Below are positions 5,107 to 7,371 of a DNA stretch of 7,371 nt, in pieces. Position numbers and translations under genes: made by a program. The first letter of the stretch is position 1. Each line of letters opens with the position of its first letter. This DNA comes from Oscillospiraceae bacterium (lineage in GTDB: Bacteria > Bacillota > Clostridia > Oscillospirales > Oscillospiraceae). The DNA is taken from the NCBI GenBank assembly GCA_031280855.1, contig JAITGH010000108.1:1-7371 (forward strand), written 5' to 3'. The notes under the pieces are model-generated. The model had not been told where the DNA came from. It saw only the letters and a program-made list of their open reading frames with translations, and made no database searches.

Positions 5107-7371
5107 TCAACCGTTAGCGCGTTTTGCGCGAACTTTAGCCTGTATCGCCTCAAACCCGTGACCCTCGATGATGTCGAAGCAAGTCTCCGCGTCCGGATCC
5201 GCGTCCTTCGCGACTTTGTCAAGCTTCCACTCAAAGTACTGCCCCTCCGGGATCTCACCGTCGTATACCTTTATATCCATCAGGCAAGAGTTCGGAGCCA
5301 TGCCCGGCACCTTATCGCCAATCAAGCGTCCCGGCGTCAGCAGGTTCACGCAACCGCCGATGTCAAGGCTGCCGGGAACGCCCGGCTCGACGGGGTTATA
5401 GATCCCGCTGGAGCCATATGCGTGGATCGTGTTCACCTCCACGCGGTACGTCAGCCGCGCCACGCAAAGCACTCGCCCACGCTCGTTGAACAGCTCCACG
5501 ATGTCGCCTTCCTTGATCCCTTTCTCCGCCGCTTTCTCCGGATGGATCCGCGCAATCAGGTACGGGTTACCCTTGATATACTTGCGATTCTCCGGGATCT
5601 CCCAGATCCACGGCGTAGAGCTGTTATGCTGCGTATGGTAGTCGAACCTCGGGTGAGGGCTGATCAGATGGAACGGGTACTTCTTCGCCCGAAGCGAGTG
5701 GTGACCTTCCCAACTGGGCTTGTATGTCGCGATCGGAGTCCTCGCCTCATCGTCCGGCGCGTAGTACAGCAGCGACTCCGACACGAACTCGAACTTGCCT
5801 GTAAAGGTACCGAGCTTCCCCTCTTCCTGGAACGGTTTATGGTTAGGCGTATCGCACGGGTATCCCTCCGCGAACCAGCGGAACCCGTAGTGACGCTCAC
5901 GCTCCACTCCCTCGTTCGGAACAACGTAGTAGCCCTTCTTCGTGAAGTCCTCCCACGATATGCGATCGCACAGGTCGCTCTTCTCCCAGAACCGCTTGCA
6001 CCACGCAAGCTCATCGCGCCCCTCGCTGTAGTCCTCGCCGAACCCCAGTCTCTGCGCAAGCTCCGCGAAGATCCAATAGTCGGAGCGGCTTTCCCACAGC
6101 GGCTCGATCGCCTTGTCTTGGAATACCACGATCTGCCAGTTGTTCCCGGTCTGGGAGTGGCTTTGGTAGCCGCCGTTGCCGGAGTTACACAGCTCCCCGA
6201 TGTCGTAACGCTCAAGGTTCGAGCACGCGGGCAGGATAACGTCCGCGAAGCGGCTCTCGCCGTGGAAATGGATGTCCTGATTCACAACGAACTCCAGCTT
6301 CGGGCTGCGGTACATGCGCACCCACTTGTTCGTGTCAAGCATGGAGCCCATGAACGTGCCGCCGTAACGGTAGAACATGTGGACCTCGCTGCAACCCGGC
6401 TCCGGGTACACGTGCTCCGTGAACTCGAGGTCGATCCCGCCTCCGCAGAATCCGTCGCCGTACCACTCATAGTGCCCCTCGAGAATCGCCTCCGGCAGAT
6501 TCGTGCGGTACAGTTTCTGCGAGACGCTGTTAACCGCCGTCTTGTCGGCGATCGGCTGATTCGCAATCTGCGACAGCGCGTCGGAGTACCCTCCGAACCA
6601 GAAGTTGTAGTCCATCGGCGCGCCCGTCGTCCCGACCCAGATGTTCTGTCCCGGCTTGCCCATGCCCTGCATCGCAAACAGCTGTACCATCAGCCGGGCG
6701 AACTCCGTACCGTTCGCCGTACGACACACTCCGCCGAACCCGCCGCGCAGTCCGCTTCCGCCCATCGTTTTCGTCGTGCCCCAACGCCGCGCAAGCGCCT
6801 TGATGTCGGCCGCCGGTATCCCCGTCTCCGACTCCGCCCACTGCGGAGTCTTCGCGAGTCGATCTACTCCGTTGCCAAGGATATACTCCGCCCACTCGTC
6901 AAACCGATGACCGTGCTTCGCGATATAGTCCTTGTCGTACAGCCCCTCGGTCAGCCAGACGTGAGCGATACCCTCGCACAATGCCGCGTCCGTGCCCGGG
7001 CGCGGTGCGAACCACTTGTCCGCCTGCTTGACCGCAGAGAAGTTGTTGAACGGGTCAATGTAGATGAACTGTACGCCCATATCGTCCAGCCAATGCCGCC
7101 ACATCGTGGACTCGTTCGCCGCATAGCCGCCTCGAGTGGAGTCCGGGTCGTGCGACCACATGATCATCGTCTCCACGTTCTGCATCGCGTCCTCTAAGAG
7201 GTCAAACGCCTCCGTACCGCCAAGCCGCCAATAGTAGCCGTACGTGTGCGGAGCGCCCCACGTGAAGCCCTCCCAGCTGTCAGGATTATCCAATATTTGC
7301 GTATAGCCCAACATGCGGAAGAACCGCGCAAACGCGGACAGCTTGTACCCCAGCAATCCCCAGCTATGGTG
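5107..7371 (-). CDS. Molybdopterin large subunit, pyrogallol hydroxytransferase-like; 5' end outside window
   Basis: A member of the DMSO reductase superfamily (bis-MGD molybdenum enzymes), closest in pattern to the large subunit of pyrogallol-phloroglucinol transhydroxylase (AthL, about 875 aa). 754 codons are visible. The frame stays open to the right edge, reading HHSWG at the edge, so the TTG near 7356 is internal. Numbering from the edge, His1, Asp31 and Ser32 have the same spacing as AthL His144, Asp174 and Ser175 (Ser binds Mo). Tyr255 and Tyr262 fall near the expected place of active-site Tyr404. AthL numbers are from memory. Other marks are WSHDPDSTRGG (about 72-82), DKWFAPRPGTDAAL (118-131), GKPGQNIWVG (238-247) and a C-terminal MGD-binding domain (about 565-705). 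About 143 N-terminal residues, including any Tat signal, are missing. It is transcribed before the small subunit, with a 17-base gap. The reaction is probably hydroxyl transfer, hydroxylation or dehydroxylation of a polyphenol. Resorcinol hydroxylase and catechol dehydroxylases are alternatives. Confidence 0.85.
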   Translation of the reverse strand, partial: HHSWGLLGYKLSAFARFFRMLGYTQILDNPDSWEGFTWGAPHTYGYYWRLGGTEAFDLLEDAMQNVETMIMWSHDPDSTRGGYAANESTMWRHWLDDMGVQFIYIDPFNNFSAVKQADKWFAPRPGTDAALCEGIAHVWLTEGLYDKDYIAKHGHRFDEWAEYILGNGVDRLAKTPQWAESETGIPAADIKALARRWGTTKTMGGSGLRGGFGGVCRTANGTEFARLMVQLFAMQGMGKPGQNIWVGTTGAPMDYNFWFGGYSDALSQIANQPIADKTAVNSVSQKLYRTNLPEAILEGHYEWYGDGFCGGGIDLEFTEHVYPEPGCSEVHMFYRYGGTFMGSMLDTNKWVRMYRSPKLEFVVNQDIHFHGESRFADVILPACSNLERYDIGELCNSGNGGYQSHSQTGNNWQIVVFQDKAIEPLWESRSDYWIFAELAQRLGFGEDYSEGRDELAWCKRFWEKSDLCDRISWEDFTKKGYYVVPNEGVERERHYGFRWFAEGYPCDTPNHKPFQEEGKLGTFTGKFEFVSESLLYYAPDDEARTPIATYKPSWEGHHSLRAKKYPFHLISPHPRFDYHTQHNSSTPWIWEIPENRKYIKGNPYLIARIHPEKAAEKGIKEGDIVELFNERGRVLCVARLTYRVEVNTIHAYGSSGIYNPVEPGVPGSLDIGGCVNLLTPGRLIGDKVPGMAPNSCLMDIKVYDGEIPEGQYFEWKLDKVAKDADPDAETCFDIIEGHGFEAIQAKVRAKRANG

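Noticed and set aside
5087..5110. A TTG start at 5110 overlapping the large-subunit stop (TTGA), adding seven residues to the small subunit.
   Set aside because: The ribosome binding site GGAGGGGG lies downstream of this TTG and at ideal spacing for the ATG at 5089-5087.
5158..7197. A 679-codon open frame on the + strand opposite the large subunit, plus 245-303-codon + strand frames opposite mgtA and the small subunit.
   Set aside because: Their products are dominated by Arg, Val, Leu and His with no recognisable motif, while the - strand frames carry full catalytic motifs. They are shadows of codon bias in a GC-rich coding strand.
5107..7356. The large subunit taken as a complete gene starting at the TTG at 7356.
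   Set aside because: The frame continues to the edge with HHSWG, family-like sequence including the presumed catalytic His, and the family needs about 143 more residues upstream.
1..7371. CRISPR arrays, insertion sequences, tRNA or rRNA genes.
   Set aside because: I saw no direct repeat arrays, transposase motifs, terminal inverted repeats or cloverleaf sequences. Nearly all of the window outside 3831-4210 is occupied by the four coding regions.
1116..7371. A functional link between the Mg2+ pump and the molybdenum enzyme.
   Set aside because: They are separated by a strong hairpin, an independent promoter and a long leader; adjacency alone does not support a joint system.

Overview
The window holds three protein-coding regions from what looks like an anaerobic bacterium, moderately GC-rich by eye. 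A possible home is a Coriobacteriia/Eggerthellaceae-type gut actinobacterium. This rests on a molybdenum hydroxytransferase-type enzyme pair, strong AGGAGG ribosome binding sites and the general look of the LepA sequence; it is a weak inference, not a demonstrated placement.

Layout, left to right. (1) Positions 1-1088, + strand: the C-terminal 60 % of the translation factor LepA (EF4), cut by the left window edge. (2) Positions 1089-1115: a very short convergent gap, with a hairpin (1073-1103) that can serve both flanking genes. (3) Positions 1116-3830, - strand: a complete MgtA-type Mg2+-importing P-type ATPase. (4) Positions 3831-4210: a 380-base non-coding stretch holding, in - strand order, a strong hairpin behind the oxidoreductase operon (4147-4183), a near-consensus sigma70/sigmaA promoter (TTGACA, 17 bases, TATACT) and a long leader of about 239 bases ahead of mgtA. 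The leader contains a possible 27-codon Arg-rich leader ORF with a strong Shine-Dalgarno sequence and several mutually exclusive helices, some covering the mgtA ribosome binding site. It does not match the M-box Mg2+ riboswitch consensus as I know it. (5) Positions 4211-5089 and 5107-7371, - strand: a two-gene operon, large subunit first, encoding an iron-sulfur small subunit and a molybdopterin large subunit of the pyrogallol-phloroglucinol transhydroxylase type. The large subunit runs off the right edge.

How the genes work together. The two oxidoreductase subunits should form one enzyme. The large subunit carries the bis-MGD molybdenum centre, and the small subunit carries three [4Fe-4S] clusters plus a C-terminal transthyretin/Ig-like domain, a hallmark of the Pelobacter transhydroxylase AthLS. 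The first codon of the large subunit visible here is a His at the spacing of the catalytic His of AthL relative to its Asp-Ser (Mo ligand) pair. Chemistry on polyhydroxylated aromatics (hydroxyl transfer, hydroxylation or dehydroxylation) is therefore likely, but the substrate cannot be read from the sequence. mgtA has its own promoter and leader and appears independent of the enzyme operon. lepA is a housekeeping neighbour.

The best candidates for something undescribed are the mgtA leader (uORF plus competing helices) and the substrate of the transhydroxylase-like enzyme.
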